DNA of 63,439 bases from Drouetiella hepatica Uher 2000/2452. GTDB lineage: Bacteria > Cyanobacteriota > Cyanobacteriia > Elainellales > Elainellaceae. The number at the start of each line of letters is the position of its first letter. Position 1 is the first letter of the stretch. The notes under the pieces are model-generated. The model made no database searches. It saw nothing but the letters and a program-made list of their open reading frames with translations, and was not told the origin of the DNA. Shown in pieces: positions 17,533-27,875 of the stretch. The stretch is taken from positions 1 through 63,439 of the forward strand of contig JAHHHD010000031.1 in assembly GCA_019359505.1 (NCBI GenBank), read 5' to 3'. A program made the position numbers and the translations under genes.

Positions 17533-19020
17533 TCACACAACTGTTGATTCTTCAAGCTTCAATTTGTCTGTAACGAGTTTGTGCTTAGAAGTTGTCCACT
17601 GTTCTTTTGTAAACTCCTCGTGATAGGAACGCTCAACATTCACATTCCACAAGTCATGTTTCTCACCCAAAATATTCTGCACCGCAAGCATCGCCGTCAG
17701 CATGGAGTGATCTTGATTGTTATAGCGATGCATTCCATTTCTACCCACGGTTTGCAGGTTTTCAAAGGTTTCTAGATAGTCCTGAATCACCTGCAAATGC
17801 TGACGATACTCACCGTCATAAACTGGGTAGGCTTTGTATTGCCGAATGACAGTGCCATCTTCAACATCACCTGGTTGAACGCCGATATTCAGCGCGATCG
17901 CTTCTTGGGTTGCCAGCTTAATTAAGTCTTCGTCCGATCGCTGCCACAAATCATCTCCCTCGCTGCAAAAATATTCCATTCCCAAACAGGTTTTTCCAGC
18001 TTCAGGAACCATTGCTGCGCTCCAGTTTTTGAAGTTCTGAATTCGACCCACCTTAAACTCTGGACTGTGAATGTAGATCCAGTTGTCAGGAAATAAATTA
18101 TCCTGGTTCACAATCAGCGAGACGATCAGAAAGTCGCGGTATTTCAAGCCGTTTGCTGCTGCTAAAACTTCAGGCGGCGGCAGCGGATCGAGGCGATGTA
18201 ACAACGCTGTTACGGGCATGGTGGAGATAAATTGATCGGCTTCAATCTTCTGGATTTCCCCATTCTGCTCGATCGTAATGCTCTTGATATGCTTACCCGA
18301 TCGCTCAATTCGAGTCACTGCCGTATTGAGCTGAACTGTGCCACCTTTCTCCTCAATCAGTTCTTGAGCACGCTCCCACATCATTCCTGGCCCTAGAATC
18401 GGATAATCGAATTTCTTGATCAGGCTCTTTGTATTCTGGCTACCAAACAAAGCATTGGTCACGGCGCGCTTGAGGGACATACCTTGAATACGCTGTGCCG
18501 CCCAGTCTGCCCGAATTTGGTTACAGGGAATTCCCCAAACTTTCTCAGTGTAGGTTTTAAAGAAGGTGCGATAGAGGCGATCGCCAAAGCGATTGACCAC
18601 CCACTCTTCAAAGGTTTCTGGCTCAGGAGTCATTTTCAGCCTGTCTTTGAGTTTCGCTTGGAAGTAACTCATCAAAATCAGAAAGCTGTTAAAGACTCCC
18701 AAGTTTGACAGCGTATTGAACAGTGAAAGCGGATAGTCATAGAACTTTCCCTGATAATAAATGCGCGACAAACGAGGCACTTGAATAAACTCTTTATCGA
18801 GAATTTCATGCCAAAATTGCTCAACCTGCGGCACCTTGGTAAAAAAGCGATGTCCCCCAATATCAAATCGATAGCCTTTATACATCTCGGTTCGGGAGAT
18901 GCCACCTACTAAATCAGCTTTCTCCAGTACAATTGGCTGAATTCCGCGTTTTACAAGCTCATAGCCTGCGGTGAGTCCAGCCGGACCTGCACCGATGATT
19001 GCAATAGGATAACGTGTCAT
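17533..19020 (-). CDS. FAD-dependent oxidoreductase of the Glf/protoporphyrinogen-oxidase-like class
   Basis: The 495-residue flavoprotein has the dinucleotide-binding motif [16 protein letters not shown] at 7-22, then [22 protein letters not shown], the hallmark of amine-oxidase/UDP-galactopyranose-mutase-like enzymes. Central motifs are [10 protein letters not shown] and [12 protein letters not shown]; the end holds [15 protein letters not shown], which contacts FAD. Members of this clade are common in bacterial polysaccharide loci, where they may act as sugar mutases or oxidases. True UDP-galactopyranose mutases are ~370-400 residues, so this longer clade is probably distinct. Thirty-nine bases separate it from the upstream glycosyltransferase gene. 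Confidence 0.85.
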   Translation of the reverse strand: MTRYPIAIIGAGPAGLTAGYELVKRGIQPIVLEKADLVGGISRTEMYKGYRFDIGGHRFFTKVPQVEQFWHEILDKEFIQVPRLSRIYYQGKFYDYPLSLFNTLSNLGVFNSFLILMSYFQAKLKDRLKMTPEPETFEEWVVNRFGDRLYRTFFKTYTEKVWGIPCNQIRADWAAQRIQGMSLKRAVTNALFGSQNTKSLIKKFDYPILGPGMMWERAQELIEEKGGTVQLNTAVTRIERSGKHIKSITIEQNGEIQKIEADQFISTMPVTALLHRLDPLPPPEVLAAANGLKYRDFLIVSLIVNQDNLFPDNWIYIHSPEFKVGRIQNFKNWSAAMVPEAGKTCLGMEYFCSEGDDLWQRSDEDLIKLATQEAIALNIGVQPGDVEDGTVIRQYKAYPVYDGEYRQHLQVIQDYLETFENLQTVGRNGMHRYNNQDHSMLTAMLAVQNILGEKHDLWNVNVERSYHEEFTKEQWTTSKHKLVTDKLKLEESTVV

Positions 19021-19059
19021 TCAATTGCCTCGATAGATTGGTTCAGAATGGCGTAAATT

Positions 19060-20091
19060 TCAAGACTCTGAAATTTCTAATAGCTTGGGTTTCAGGGTTG
19101 AATGCCGACTAAACCAGTAATAGCGGACTGTCCCAATTGCAAATGCTAAACCGCCGTAGAGAAAATAAAGCCAGTGCCAAAAGATGGTTCGATAGGCGAA
19201 CCACAAACCCCGTTTCTGCTGAAAAAATCGATAAACGGGAAAGTTAATGGATAAAAAAATTAGAGCTAAGAGAAAAGCGATCGCAACTGCGCCAGTCCAG
19301 AAGAATGTTCCTAGAAGCGCTGCTAAAAAGCCGTAGGCGAGCAGCAGACTAGCGCGGCTAGAGGTCTTAAGATTAAGGTCGTTAACAAATTGGCGATTGC
19401 GCCAAATCAGCTCAGTCCAGGGCAATGCACGGTAGAAAAACTCGGCTCTCAGCAGATTGACTGGCTTCCAACATTTGAGATGTTTAACCTGAAGGGTTTT
19501 GCACAGCTCAATACGATAGCCCGCCTGCTTTAAACGATAGCCTAACTCAATATCTTCAACTGAAGGATAACGATAGTTTTCATTAAATCCACCCAGCTTC
19601 AGAAAAATATCGCGTCGAATTGCGCCGCAAGCTCCCCAGAAAGTAGAGGCTTCCGTTGCTCCAGTTTGATGAGTGTAGTGGTGAAATAGATTTTTGTACT
19701 GCGACAAAAAGTTTGGCGCACCGGGCATATCGTCGTAAGAACCAATGGCTGCCGCTAAATCTGGCTTATTGTGAAACAACGCGACGACCTGTTCGAGGGT
19801 GTCAGAGGCGATCGTCACATCTGCATCTACAAAAAAGAGAATGTCGCCTTGAGCAGACTTAGCTCCTAAGTTTCGAGCTTTTGCTGGTCCTCCAGAAACT
19901 GGAATTCGCAGCACTCTAAATCCAGCTTCTTCAGCTAAACGATAAGACTGATCGGTATCACCATCGGCAACGACAATTATCTCTGCTTGAGACGCAAAAC
20001 TGATTAAGCTAGATAAGCATTTACGAAAACTTTCACCTCCGTTATGAACGGGTACCACAACAGACACGTTTGGCAATCGTAAAGATGACAT
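19060..20091 (-). CDS. Family 2 glycosyltransferase with C-terminal membrane helices
   Basis: The 343-residue protein has VSVVVPVHNGGESFRKCL at ~10-27, VVADGDTDQ near 40, the metal motif FFVDADVTI near 92, and PSVEDIELGYRLKQAGYRIE near 180 (ED-x-E base region). Two to three hydrophobic helices occupy 255-320 (LLLAYGFLAALLGTFFWTGAVAIAFLLALIFL), so it is membrane-bound. It is the first gene of the leftward exopolysaccharide run. The spacer to the rightward gene at 20460 should hold both promoters. Confidence 0.9.
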   Translation of the reverse strand: MSSLRLPNVSVVVPVHNGGESFRKCLSSLISFASQAEIIVVADGDTDQSYRLAEEAGFRVLRIPVSGGPAKARNLGAKSAQGDILFFVDADVTIASDTLEQVVALFHNKPDLAAAIGSYDDMPGAPNFLSQYKNLFHHYTHQTGATEASTFWGACGAIRRDIFLKLGGFNENYRYPSVEDIELGYRLKQAGYRIELCKTLQVKHLKCWKPVNLLRAEFFYRALPWTELIWRNRQFVNDLNLKTSSRASLLLAYGFLAALLGTFFWTGAVAIAFLLALIFLSINFPVYRFFQQKRGLWFAYRTIFWHWLYFLYGGLAFAIGTVRYYWFSRHSTLKPKLLEISES

Positions 20092-20459
20092 ATCGCTGAT
20101 TTCTCCGCTTATTTAACCCTCTGACTGCCTCAAAATCGGTAACCCTGATCTGTGATGCGAGAATTTATCCTCTCTTCACTTTCCAAAGCATTTTTGAACT
20201 ACCCAGAGGAAAACGTTGAAGCTTACACAAACTTCACAGGCTACGGTAATTTCTAGCTGAGAAATAAAGATTTAATAAAGTCAGTTCTCAAATCTGTGAG
20301 ACCCTCCTTTTAGTAGTAGGAGTAAAAAGCATCGCTTAATCAGGAGATATTTTGCGATCGGGAACACTCCGCGACCCTCTCACAAAAATCACCTTAAGAT
20401 CAGCAGTGCCAAGATGGAAATTTACTGAGCGCGTTCGGTCGTTATCACCACATGGAACC

Positions 20460-21626
20460 ATGAAATTAAGGGACTCTCCAAATTCAAAATCCCAAACAAT
20501 TTTCACAGTAGCGATCGGGCTACTCTACCTAGCTCTCTTTGTTTCTTTAGATTACCTACAATTTCCTCCAGTCTGGGATGAGAGCCATTTTTGGGAGACC
20601 ACGCTACGGTTTAGTCAGCAGCTCATTCCCAGTTTGGAGCTATTGAAAAGTTATGGTGAGTTAAATACTCCCCTGCCCTTTATTATTTTTGGCATTCTTG
20701 AGTTTGTGTTCAAGGGCGGTATTTTTGCTGGCAGATTTTTGAATTTAGGGCTGTCCCTGATCATGACCTATCTCATTGGTCAGGCTGCCCTGAGTCGTAA
20801 TTATGCTGCACTATTGGCATTGGGCGGACTGTTCCTATTTCCTTACTATCTATGGTCAAGTGGCTATTTCTACACAGATATCATGGGCGCATTTTTTGTG
20901 TTCATTGGTTTTTGGTTTTATCAGCAGCAGCGCCATTGGCTGAGTAGTTTTGCTTTTGTTTTGGCCATTGCCTCTCGTCAGTATATGCTGGCATTTCCAT
21001 TGGCGATTGCTGTTCACGAATTCATCTCAGTTCATAGAAGCGGATTCAAGTTAGAGCGCAGTTGGATCGCTCCACTGCTTGCCGCAAGTTCAATCTTGGG
21101 TTGGATTTTGCTCTTTGGGGGCCTGGCTCCCCAATCTGCATTCACAAATGAGAGTATTCAAGTACCTGGCATTCAAAAAAGCTCGTGGGCAGTCGATTTG
21201 AGCGGTAGCCTCTACTTTCTCTCCTGTCTTGGTTTTTACTTCGTAGGGTTAGAGTGGCTACTCTTCAGCCGAAAAATGAATGTTCAAAAGCTCATCACCC
21301 AAAAAAATTGTTTTTTAGCATTTATCTTAATCATTCTCTTCATCCTGTTTCCCCCCTTGGATACTCACGGGTTGCTGAGTCGAGGACTAGAACTATTGTT
21401 AGTAGAATTTCCTAGACTGTGCCTATTGTATGCTCTAGCCCTCATTGCTGTAATTCGCTTTGCCTACCGTCCTAATCTTGCCTTTTGGATACTGTTAATG
21501 AACTGTGGCATTATGCTGAGAGCTTACCCATGGGACAAGTATCTCTTACCGATACTGGTCGTATTTTGGTATCTCAAGGCGATCGATCGCCTTGATGCAA
21601 CATCTGAAAACAATTTTCAGGTATAG
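20460..21626 (+). CDS. Polytopic GT-C-like membrane protein
   Basis: The protein has 388 residues and 9-10 hydrophobic helices. An acidic motif in the first luminal/periplasmic loop (PPVWDESHFWETT) and an ASRQYMLAFP segment after the central helices recall GT-C glycosyltransferases that use lipid-linked sugars; ALG10-like families have a similar D/E loop and RQ motif. This is a resemblance only. The frame is open to TTG 20352, which has AGGAGAT at a good distance, so a start 36 codons earlier is a real alternative. In the exopolysaccharide locus it could be a glycosyltransferase or a polymerase. Confidence 0.65.
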   Translation: MKLRDSPNSKSQTIFTVAIGLLYLALFVSLDYLQFPPVWDESHFWETTLRFSQQLIPSLELLKSYGELNTPLPFIIFGILEFVFKGGIFAGRFLNLGLSLIMTYLIGQAALSRNYAALLALGGLFLFPYYLWSSGYFYTDIMGAFFVFIGFWFYQQQRHWLSSFAFVLAIASRQYMLAFPLAIAVHEFISVHRSGFKLERSWIAPLLAASSILGWILLFGGLAPQSAFTNESIQVPGIQKSSWAVDLSGSLYFLSCLGFYFVGLEWLLFSRKMNVQKLITQKNCFLAFILIILFILFPPLDTHGLLSRGLELLLVEFPRLCLLYALALIAVIRFAYRPNLAFWILLMNCGIMLRAYPWDKYLLPILVVFWYLKAIDRLDATSENNFQV

Positions 21627-21646
21627 CGGTCACCCGTTTGCTTAAG

Positions 21647-21685
21647 ACATTTAGGGTGGGGCACGAAGCGCCCCACCCTAAATGT
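21647..21685. repeat. Palindromic element, beta type (copy 3)
   Basis: Arms of 18 bases (ACATTTAGGGTGGGGCAC) with one mismatch around a GAA loop. Left flank cgtttgcttaag and right flank cgttctaaccgccttggcggttgcc are those of other beta copies in reverse orientation, including the small AACCGCC/GGCGGTT hairpin at 21694-21711. It lies between converging genes. Confidence 0.9.
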
Positions 21686-21759
21686 TCCCGTTCTAACCGC
21701 CTTGGCGGTTGCCATAAACCTCAAGGGAGAATGATTTTATAGAGTGGGCAGAAAATTAA

Positions 21760-24700
21760 CTATACTTCGGATTGCATTAAAGCCCCTGTTTGTATGAGAT
21801 AGGCAAAGTAGGTGCTGAGCAAAGCGCTGTCAACTGGGGCACAGGCGATCGCCGTTTCTTCCAGCGCTTGCAGCGTTGCCCTACAGTCAATTTGGGGCTT
21901 CTGATCTTGCTGATAAAGTTGGGGAATGGTGAGTTGCTCTGTTGACCAGCGCTTGAGGAAAAAGGGCAGCAGCGGCGCTAAGGGATTATCCTCGGTCTGT
22001 ACCCGCAGCCGCTCAAGCCAGTCCTGATAGGAGCAGATTTGCATGGTGTAGCCTTTGTCTTGCAGCCAGTCTGCAAATTGTCGCCAGTGCAAGGGCTGAG
22101 GATTGTTGAGATGGAAGGCTTTGCCCAAAGATTCCGGCTGTTGGGACAAGTGAGCGATCGCCTGACTCACATAGTTGACGGGGGCAATGTCCATCCGGTA
22201 GTCCAAATCAGGCATACTGCCGAGCTGAATACAGCCCCGGATCATGAGACAGGTGAAGTCATCACTATTCCAGGCTCCTGTCTGGCTATCTCCCGAAATC
22301 AGCGGCGGACGATAGATCGTTACGGGCAAACCCTGATCGCGAGCGATCGTCACCAGCTTTTCGGCAACCCATTTACTCTGGGAATAGCCCATGTAAATCC
22401 CTTCACTGTGATCAACCGGATCGGATTCCATCACCTGCTGACCTGCATAGGCGGTAGACTCAAATACCGTCACGGTAGAAACATAGTGTAGCGGCTTCAA
22501 AGTATGCTGACTGGCAAGACGTATTACTTCTTGAGTACCCAAAACGTTACTCGTCTTTAGTCCTGCATAAGGGTATACCCAGTTGAGCAAAGCTGCACTG
22601 TGGTAAATCACATCAATTTGTAATGCTAAGTCCTGGAAGGCGGCATCACAAAGTCCGAACTGAGGACGCGCCAAGTCTCCTAGTATGGGCACAATTCGGG
22701 TTTGAAATTTCTCGTCCCACAGACCATAGTTACCGAGATTTTGTTGAATTCGGGCTATTCCTTGAATAATGTCGGCAGCACGCACCAGGCAATAGCAAGT
22801 TGCCTGAGTTTGGCGCAGTAAATCTGCTAGGAGAAATGCGCCCAGAAATCCTGTAGATCCGGTCAGGAAGATAGCTTTGGGATGCGCTACAGGATTAAGC
22901 TGTCCTCGCTTTGCGGCAATGCTGGCAGCAATTTCGATATCCAGAACTGCCTCTTGATGGAGATCGATCGCCCTTTCAACTACACGATCGGATGAAGGGA
23001 GGTTTAGCGCTTGTAATTCTGTTGCCAAATGGGTTGAGAGCGCGGCGATCGTTGGGAAATGCCAAATCAAATTTGCCTCTACCTCCAGCGGCGCTGTCAT
23101 CTGCTGAAGCTCATGGGCAAACTCAACCGCCGTGACAGAATCTAAGCCATACTCGGCAAATGATCGACTGGGTTCGCTCACGGCAATATTGACCTTGCGC
23201 TCCAGCCATTGCATAATCCAGTTTTGCAGAGCCTCTTGGGTTTTAGTAGATGCCTGGGATGTATCAGAAGCCTGAGATTGGGATGTAATGGGTTCAGGCG
23301 CGACAGGTTTGCAGGGGATATGGCGCAGCAATTCGTCCAGCTCACGGTTTTCATCGGCCAAGGTTTGCTCTACCTCGCCGATCGCCTGTCCATAGTCAGC
23401 GATCGTCTGCTTCAACGGCTCTGCTGCAATAAACACCGCTGTCGGCATTTGCCCCGCCCGCTCAATCTGCTGCTCTAGCTGGATTTGTGCCCATGCTACC
23501 GCTCGTCCTAGCGAGTCGCCAGATCCAATGCGGGATTGAGCAAACGCCCAGCGCACCGATGCCAGCAAAATCACCTGAGTCGTAATCTCTCCAATCAAAA
23601 CATATGCCCAGCGCTGGGCAGTGGTGCGATCGCCAAACCGCTCTCCGCAAGTTTCCTCACGCTGCTGAATCTGTTGAGCGATCGTCTGAAGGCGCTGCGC
23701 CAAATCTGCTGCCCCCAAATTGTGCGACAGGAACTGAGTTAGCCCCTGCCCCTGATGCACCACTCGCGATCCCAGGAACATATTCAGCGTTTCAGTCGGC
23801 CCTTCAAAAATTCGCAGAATTCGGGCATCTCGCAGGAGCTGCGGCGCAATATTCGTCTCAATATAGCCCCGTCCGCCCAAAAGCTGCACTAGATTATCAG
23901 CGGCTTGCCAGAAAAACTCCGGAGCCGCAATTTTGCAGGCGGTGTAGACTTCGATCGGCACTATAACGCCGCGATCGAGCCATTCTGCCACCTGATTGAC
24001 CAGCGTTTCTGTTGTGGCGATGGCTGCCGTCAGGTCATTCAGCCGCACCAGCGTCACCGGATTACTCAATAGCCGCCCTGTTGAAACCATCCGGCGATCG
24101 GCATAGCGCACCATGAGCTGAGCGCAGCGCTTCATACCGCCGACACAAGCCGCCGCAATGCTTAGCCTGCCGTACATCATGGCATCTTGGGCGACCTCCA
24201 TACCATTCCCCGGCTCTCCCAAAATCTGCTCAGACGCAACGGGCACACCTTCTAGATACACCGTATTCTGCACCATGCCGCGCATTCCCATCGTCAGCGC
24301 CTCGGCACCCTGCCGCAGTCCTGGGCTACCCTGCCGCACTGCAAAAGCGCTGACTCCTCTGGATTTGCCGTTGGCATCCAGATGTTGAGCAAACACATTA
24401 ATCACGCCTGCCCAGGCTGCCGAGCCACTCCAAATTTTGGTGCCGTAGAGCTGTAGCCCGCTGCCTGTCCCATCTGCCGCAACAGCTTGTGTGGAAAGTG
24501 CCTGAGGGTTAGACCCGGCTCCTGGCTCCGTTAGGGCAAAAGCCGCCAGTTCCCGTCCTGTTGCCAGCTTCGGCAAAAACTCTTCCCGGATTGCTTCAGA
24601 GCCATAGTTGAGAATCGGGCGAATCCCCAATACATTATTTAAGCCAACAAATAGCGCCAGCGTCGAGTCGATCGCCCCCAACTGCTGCAAAATCCGCAGC

Positions 24701-26853
24701 GTGCTGCGATGGCTCAACGCAATGCCACCATAGGATTGTGGCACCTGCATTCCCAGCAGCCCCCGGTTGCCAAAATCCAGCACAATATGAGGTGGGATAC
24801 AGCGCCGCTCGTCAATCAAGAAAGAGTTGATGCGATCGCCCCCGTAATTCCGTAGCCACTGAATTAAATCATCTGCTTGGGACTGCGTAGGGTCATTTAA
24901 CTTCTCAGAGGCTTCCAGTTTCTCAGAGACTTGCAGGTTTTCAAAGACTTCTAGCTTCTGGGCAACTTGTTGAACCGGGATGGCTGTCTCCCTGGAAGCC
25001 ACCACATCCAAGCTGCCCCTCAAAAATCCGCTGCGGCAAGCATAGCGCTGAATTTTGCCGCTGGAGGTCTTGGGAATGCTGCCCGCCGACAGCAGCACAA
25101 CCCCATGCACCTGCAAACCATGCTCGATCGCCACAGCCTGCCGAATCTGGCTAACTACCTGCTCTACATCGAGAGATTGGTGCGTCGTGCCGTCTGCGTC
25201 TGGAGAAGTCTGACGGCGATCGGTCAGGTTAACGCTATCCCCCGATCGCTCGATCGCGGATATTGCCACCCGACGGCGCTCTTGGTATCGTCGCTCTACC
25301 TCTGCCACAATGACTAGGCGTTCTTCGCCTTCTACCTCGATCGCAAATGCTGCACAGCAGCCCGGTTTACGCAGCGACCCATGGCTCTGTTCCACAGTCA
25401 ACTCAATATCTTGCGGGTAATGATTCTGTCCCCGGACGATAATGACATCCTTTAGCCGTCCGGTGACAAAAAGTTCTCCGTCCTCGACAAATCCCAGATC
25501 GCCTGTTCGCAGATAGGAGGTTGCCTCAGGATTCTCTTCGGGTGCTGTCACGGCATAGAATATCTGACGAGTTTGTTCTGGCTGTTGCCAATAGCCTTGC
25601 GCCAAGCTAGGATTTTGCGCCACCCAAATTTCGCCGACCTGTCCAGCAGCACAGACAACTTGACTCTCTGGATTAACGATCGCCACTCTCTGCGCCGCCT
25701 GACCACAGCCCACGAGCGATCGCCCCTCTTCCTCTGAGTTGGAGGCAACCACCTGGTTTTGCGATAGCGCCGCCGCGCTCACCGTCTTAATCACGGGCAT
25801 CTGAGACTTTTGACCTCCTGAAACCAGCAGCGTGGTTTCCGCCATCCCATAGCAGGGATAAAACGCCTCTTGCCGAAAGCCACAGACCGCAAAGGCTTCG
25901 GCAAACCGCTCTAAAACTGCTGCCCGAACGGGTTCCGCTCCGTTGAACGCCACCTCCCAATGGCTTAAATCAAGCGTCGATCGCTGTTCTGGCGTAATCT
26001 TTTGTACACACAGATCGTACGCAAAATTAGGGCCGCCGCTGGTCGTTGCTTGATAGTGAGAGACTGCCCTGAGCCAGTTAATCGGTTTTCGCAAAAAATC
26101 CATGGGGGACATCAGCACCGTAGAAGCGCCAACGTAGAGCGGCTGAAGAATTCCTCCCACCAGCCCCATGTCATGATAAGGCGGCAGCCAGGTTACGCCT
26201 CGACTCTGGGCCGTGTTGCCAAAGCAGGTGCAAATTAACTCCAGGTTATGTAGCAAATTCCCATGGCTCACCATCACGCCCTTGGGGGTACCCGTCGAGC
26301 CGGAGGTGTACTGCAAAAACGCCAGCGTGTTGCTGTCGAGGATGAGGGATCGTCTATCTTCAACAGATATTTGCCCCGCAGAAATATCGCAATCATTCGT
26401 CGTCAGCCAGAGCAGGGCAGCCAAATCTGGCGTTTCCTTGAGCCAGGTGGCATTTGCCGCAATGCCCACCGTCGTCAGAGCAACGGTTGCTTGAGCATCT
26501 TGGGCGATCGCCTGGACTCGCTCGGCAGAGCGATTTGCCCTAGGCGGATAAGCCGGGACAGCCACCACTCCCGCATAAAGACAGCCAAAGAATGCCGCAA
26601 TGTAGTCTAGCCCAGGGGGATAGAGCAGCAGAGCACGATCGCCTGGTTTAGCAAAAGTCTGCAACCTCGCCGCAATTGCCTGAGCCTTCTGCGCCAAAGA
26701 TTGGTAGGTCAGGCGATCGGACTCCTGCTCCCCGTCTCCCAGCAAAACATAGACAGTCTGATCGGGCTGGGTCATGGCGCGATGCGTCAACAGGTCGGCA
26801 ATCGTTAGCCATTGGCGCGGCGTAGCCAGGAAACGAGACGGGCAAACAGTCAT
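21760..26853 (-). CDS. FAAL - acyl-CoA dehydrogenase - ACP - thioester reductase megasynthase
   Basis: This 1697-residue single-chain synthase has four modules. Residues 1-620 form a fatty acyl-AMP ligase (core YTSGSTGTPKG at 182-192; GYWQQPEQT; TGRLKDVIIVRGQNHYPQDIE), which activates a fatty acid and loads it onto an ACP without CoA. Residues ~660-1040 form an acyl-CoA dehydrogenase (LTEPGAGSNPQALS; RILRIFEGPTETLNMFLG), which would put an alpha,beta double bond into the acyl chain. An ACP follows with the phosphopantetheine serine in GLDSVTAVEF (~1239). Residues 1325-1697 form a thioester reductase (TGSTGFLGAFLL, YSQSKWVAE), which releases aldehyde or alcohol with NADPH. ATG 26853 is chosen because the longer frame adds only non-homologous sequence. 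No ketosynthase or phosphopantetheinyl transferase is nearby. Product inferred, not known. Confidence 0.9.
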   Translation of the reverse strand: MTVCPSRFLATPRQWLTIADLLTHRAMTQPDQTVYVLLGDGEQESDRLTYQSLAQKAQAIAARLQTFAKPGDRALLLYPPGLDYIAAFFGCLYAGVVAVPAYPPRANRSAERVQAIAQDAQATVALTTVGIAANATWLKETPDLAALLWLTTNDCDISAGQISVEDRRSLILDSNTLAFLQYTSGSTGTPKGVMVSHGNLLHNLELICTCFGNTAQSRGVTWLPPYHDMGLVGGILQPLYVGASTVLMSPMDFLRKPINWLRAVSHYQATTSGGPNFAYDLCVQKITPEQRSTLDLSHWEVAFNGAEPVRAAVLERFAEAFAVCGFRQEAFYPCYGMAETTLLVSGGQKSQMPVIKTVSAAALSQNQVVASNSEEEGRSLVGCGQAAQRVAIVNPESQVVCAAGQVGEIWVAQNPSLAQGYWQQPEQTRQIFYAVTAPEENPEATSYLRTGDLGFVEDGELFVTGRLKDVIIVRGQNHYPQDIELTVEQSHGSLRKPGCCAAFAIEVEGEERLVIVAEVERRYQERRRVAISAIERSGDSVNLTDRRQTSPDADGTTHQSLDVEQVVSQIRQAVAIEHGLQVHGVVLLSAGSIPKTSSGKIQRYACRSGFLRGSLDVVASRETAIPVQQVAQKLEVFENLQVSEKLEASEKLNDPTQSQADDLIQWLRNYGGDRINSFLIDERRCIPPHIVLDFGNRGLLGMQVPQSYGGIALSHRSTLRILQQLGAIDSTLALFVGLNNVLGIRPILNYGSEAIREEFLPKLATGRELAAFALTEPGAGSNPQALSTQAVAADGTGSGLQLYGTKIWSGSAAWAGVINVFAQHLDANGKSRGVSAFAVRQGSPGLRQGAEALTMGMRGMVQNTVYLEGVPVASEQILGEPGNGMEVAQDAMMYGRLSIAAACVGGMKRCAQLMVRYADRRMVSTGRLLSNPVTLVRLNDLTAAIATTETLVNQVAEWLDRGVIVPIEVYTACKIAAPEFFWQAADNLVQLLGGRGYIETNIAPQLLRDARILRIFEGPTETLNMFLGSRVVHQGQGLTQFLSHNLGAADLAQRLQTIAQQIQQREETCGERFGDRTTAQRWAYVLIGEITTQVILLASVRWAFAQSRIGSGDSLGRAVAWAQIQLEQQIERAGQMPTAVFIAAEPLKQTIADYGQAIGEVEQTLADENRELDELLRHIPCKPVAPEPITSQSQASDTSQASTKTQEALQNWIMQWLERKVNIAVSEPSRSFAEYGLDSVTAVEFAHELQQMTAPLEVEANLIWHFPTIAALSTHLATELQALNLPSSDRVVERAIDLHQEAVLDIEIAASIAAKRGQLNPVAHPKAIFLTGSTGFLGAFLLADLLRQTQATCYCLVRAADIIQGIARIQQNLGNYGLWDEKFQTRIVPILGDLARPQFGLCDAAFQDLALQIDVIYHSAALLNWVYPYAGLKTSNVLGTQEVIRLASQHTLKPLHYVSTVTVFESTAYAGQQVMESDPVDHSEGIYMGYSQSKWVAEKLVTIARDQGLPVTIYRPPLISGDSQTGAWNSDDFTCLMIRGCIQLGSMPDLDYRMDIAPVNYVSQAIAHLSQQPESLGKAFHLNNPQPLHWRQFADWLQDKGYTMQICSYQDWLERLRVQTEDNPLAPLLPFFLKRWSTEQLTIPQLYQQDQKPQIDCRATLQALEETAIACAPVDSALLSTYFAYLIQTGALMQSEV

Positions 26854-27042
26854 GATTTGGCTCCAATGAACGCAGTAGAGGCACCTGCTTCGATCTAAAT
26901 GGGGCGATCGAGTGCGGCAGGCTTTTGTACCTCTACAGTGCCCAAAGGAAATCAAAAGGAATCAAATCACTTTTCGCAAATAGTCTGATCGCTGCCGATC
27001 GACTTATTGCTGAATAAATAGCTTTACTCCTAAGAAGACCGT

Positions 27043-27104
27043 GAAACCTCCAGCAAGGTTCTGATACCATACCTCATGCTGTATCAGAACCCTGTCGAGG
27101 TTTC
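27043..27104. repeat. Imperfect inverted repeat
   Basis: GAAACCTCCAGCAAGGTTCT... pairs with ...CCCTGTCGAGGTTTC with one bulge and few mismatches around a ~12-base loop. The arm GAACCCTGTCGAGGTTTC looks like a dispersed cyanobacterial repeat. It lies upstream of the megasynthase gene. Confidence 0.75.
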
Positions 27105-27157
27105 AAACAGAGTCAGTCGATCGCAAACCAATGCTCACGCTAGAAATACTCGTGTCT

Positions 27158-27251
27158 GATCCCCCTGAATTCCCGCGCTATCGCGCCGCTGCGCGAGAAA
27201 AAAGGGGGACTTTGAGTTCTGAAGCCCCCTTTTTAAGGAGTTGGGGGGATC
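27158..27251. repeat. Dispersed C/G-tract repeat (MITE-like)
   Basis: The outer ends GATCCCCC and GGGGGGATC are inverted; inside are AAAAAGGGGGACTTTGAG and GAAGCCCCCTTTTTAAGG. This looks like the non-coding dispersed repeats common in cyanobacterial genomes. With the hairpin at 27043 it fills the 428-base spacer between the synthase start and the DUF2808 gene's end; no gene is seen there. Confidence 0.7.
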
Positions 27252-27281
27252 GAGTGTAAGCTTTGCGATCGACTGAGAGTA

Positions 27282-27875
27282 TTAATCAGTGGTCAGAGTT
27301 CTGTTTCCTACGAATATAGCTGTAGGAGTTTTTGTAGCTGTGTAAGCTGCAATTCCATACTCATAGGTTTTTCCAGCCGTTGGCTTTGGTGCCTTTAGGG
27401 CAACGGTTAGCATTGTGCCTGATGCCACAGATGGATCAAATTCAATCCAAAAGGTTCCGGTTTCGTCCATCCACGCCTCAGTAGCGATCGCTTGACCGAT
27501 TGCTTCAGGGGTTCCAGCAAAAGCTTGAGCATTGATCAAATCAAATCTCATTGGAATCGTAGAGGCATCTTGATTAAGATCACTAAACGATAGCTTTGAG
27601 AATTGCTGTGAATGCTCTGGCATAACTACCGTGAAGTAATATAAGCTCTCTCCTTCTGTAAGGCGATCGCTCACAACAGAACCGCTTAAAGTGTTAGCAG
27701 CAGTTTGATAGCTGGAGGCAGAAGAATCGGAAGGGTGAGGATTAGACAAATTTTTGTCGCTGTCCGTCAGGTCAAATTCAGGAATATGGGGCAGTGAAAA
27801 CTCGGTAGCATATGCCCACGAACCCAGCAGGGCGCTAGTAATTGCCACCGTCAAACCTAAGCTAATTTGCCGCAT
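27282..27875 (-). CDS. Secreted DUF2808-family protein
   Basis: The 197-residue protein has a signal peptide (MRQISLGLTVAITSALLGSWAYA). The mature part holds the DUF2808 pattern: YYFTVVMPEHSQQFSKLSF, AFAGTPEAIGQAI, FWIEFDPSVASGTMLTVALKAPKP, TYEYGIAAYTA and a final FVGNRTLT. The family is nearly restricted to cyanobacteria and is of unknown function; it is expected to fold as a beta-sandwich in the periplasm or beyond. AGAGGT precedes the ATG. It is followed downstream by the repeat-filled spacer and has no operon partner. Confidence 0.82.
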   Translation of the reverse strand: MRQISLGLTVAITSALLGSWAYATEFSLPHIPEFDLTDSDKNLSNPHPSDSSASSYQTAANTLSGSVVSDRLTEGESLYYFTVVMPEHSQQFSKLSFSDLNQDASTIPMRFDLINAQAFAGTPEAIGQAIATEAWMDETGTFWIEFDPSVASGTMLTVALKAPKPTAGKTYEYGIAAYTATKTPTAIFVGNRTLTTD

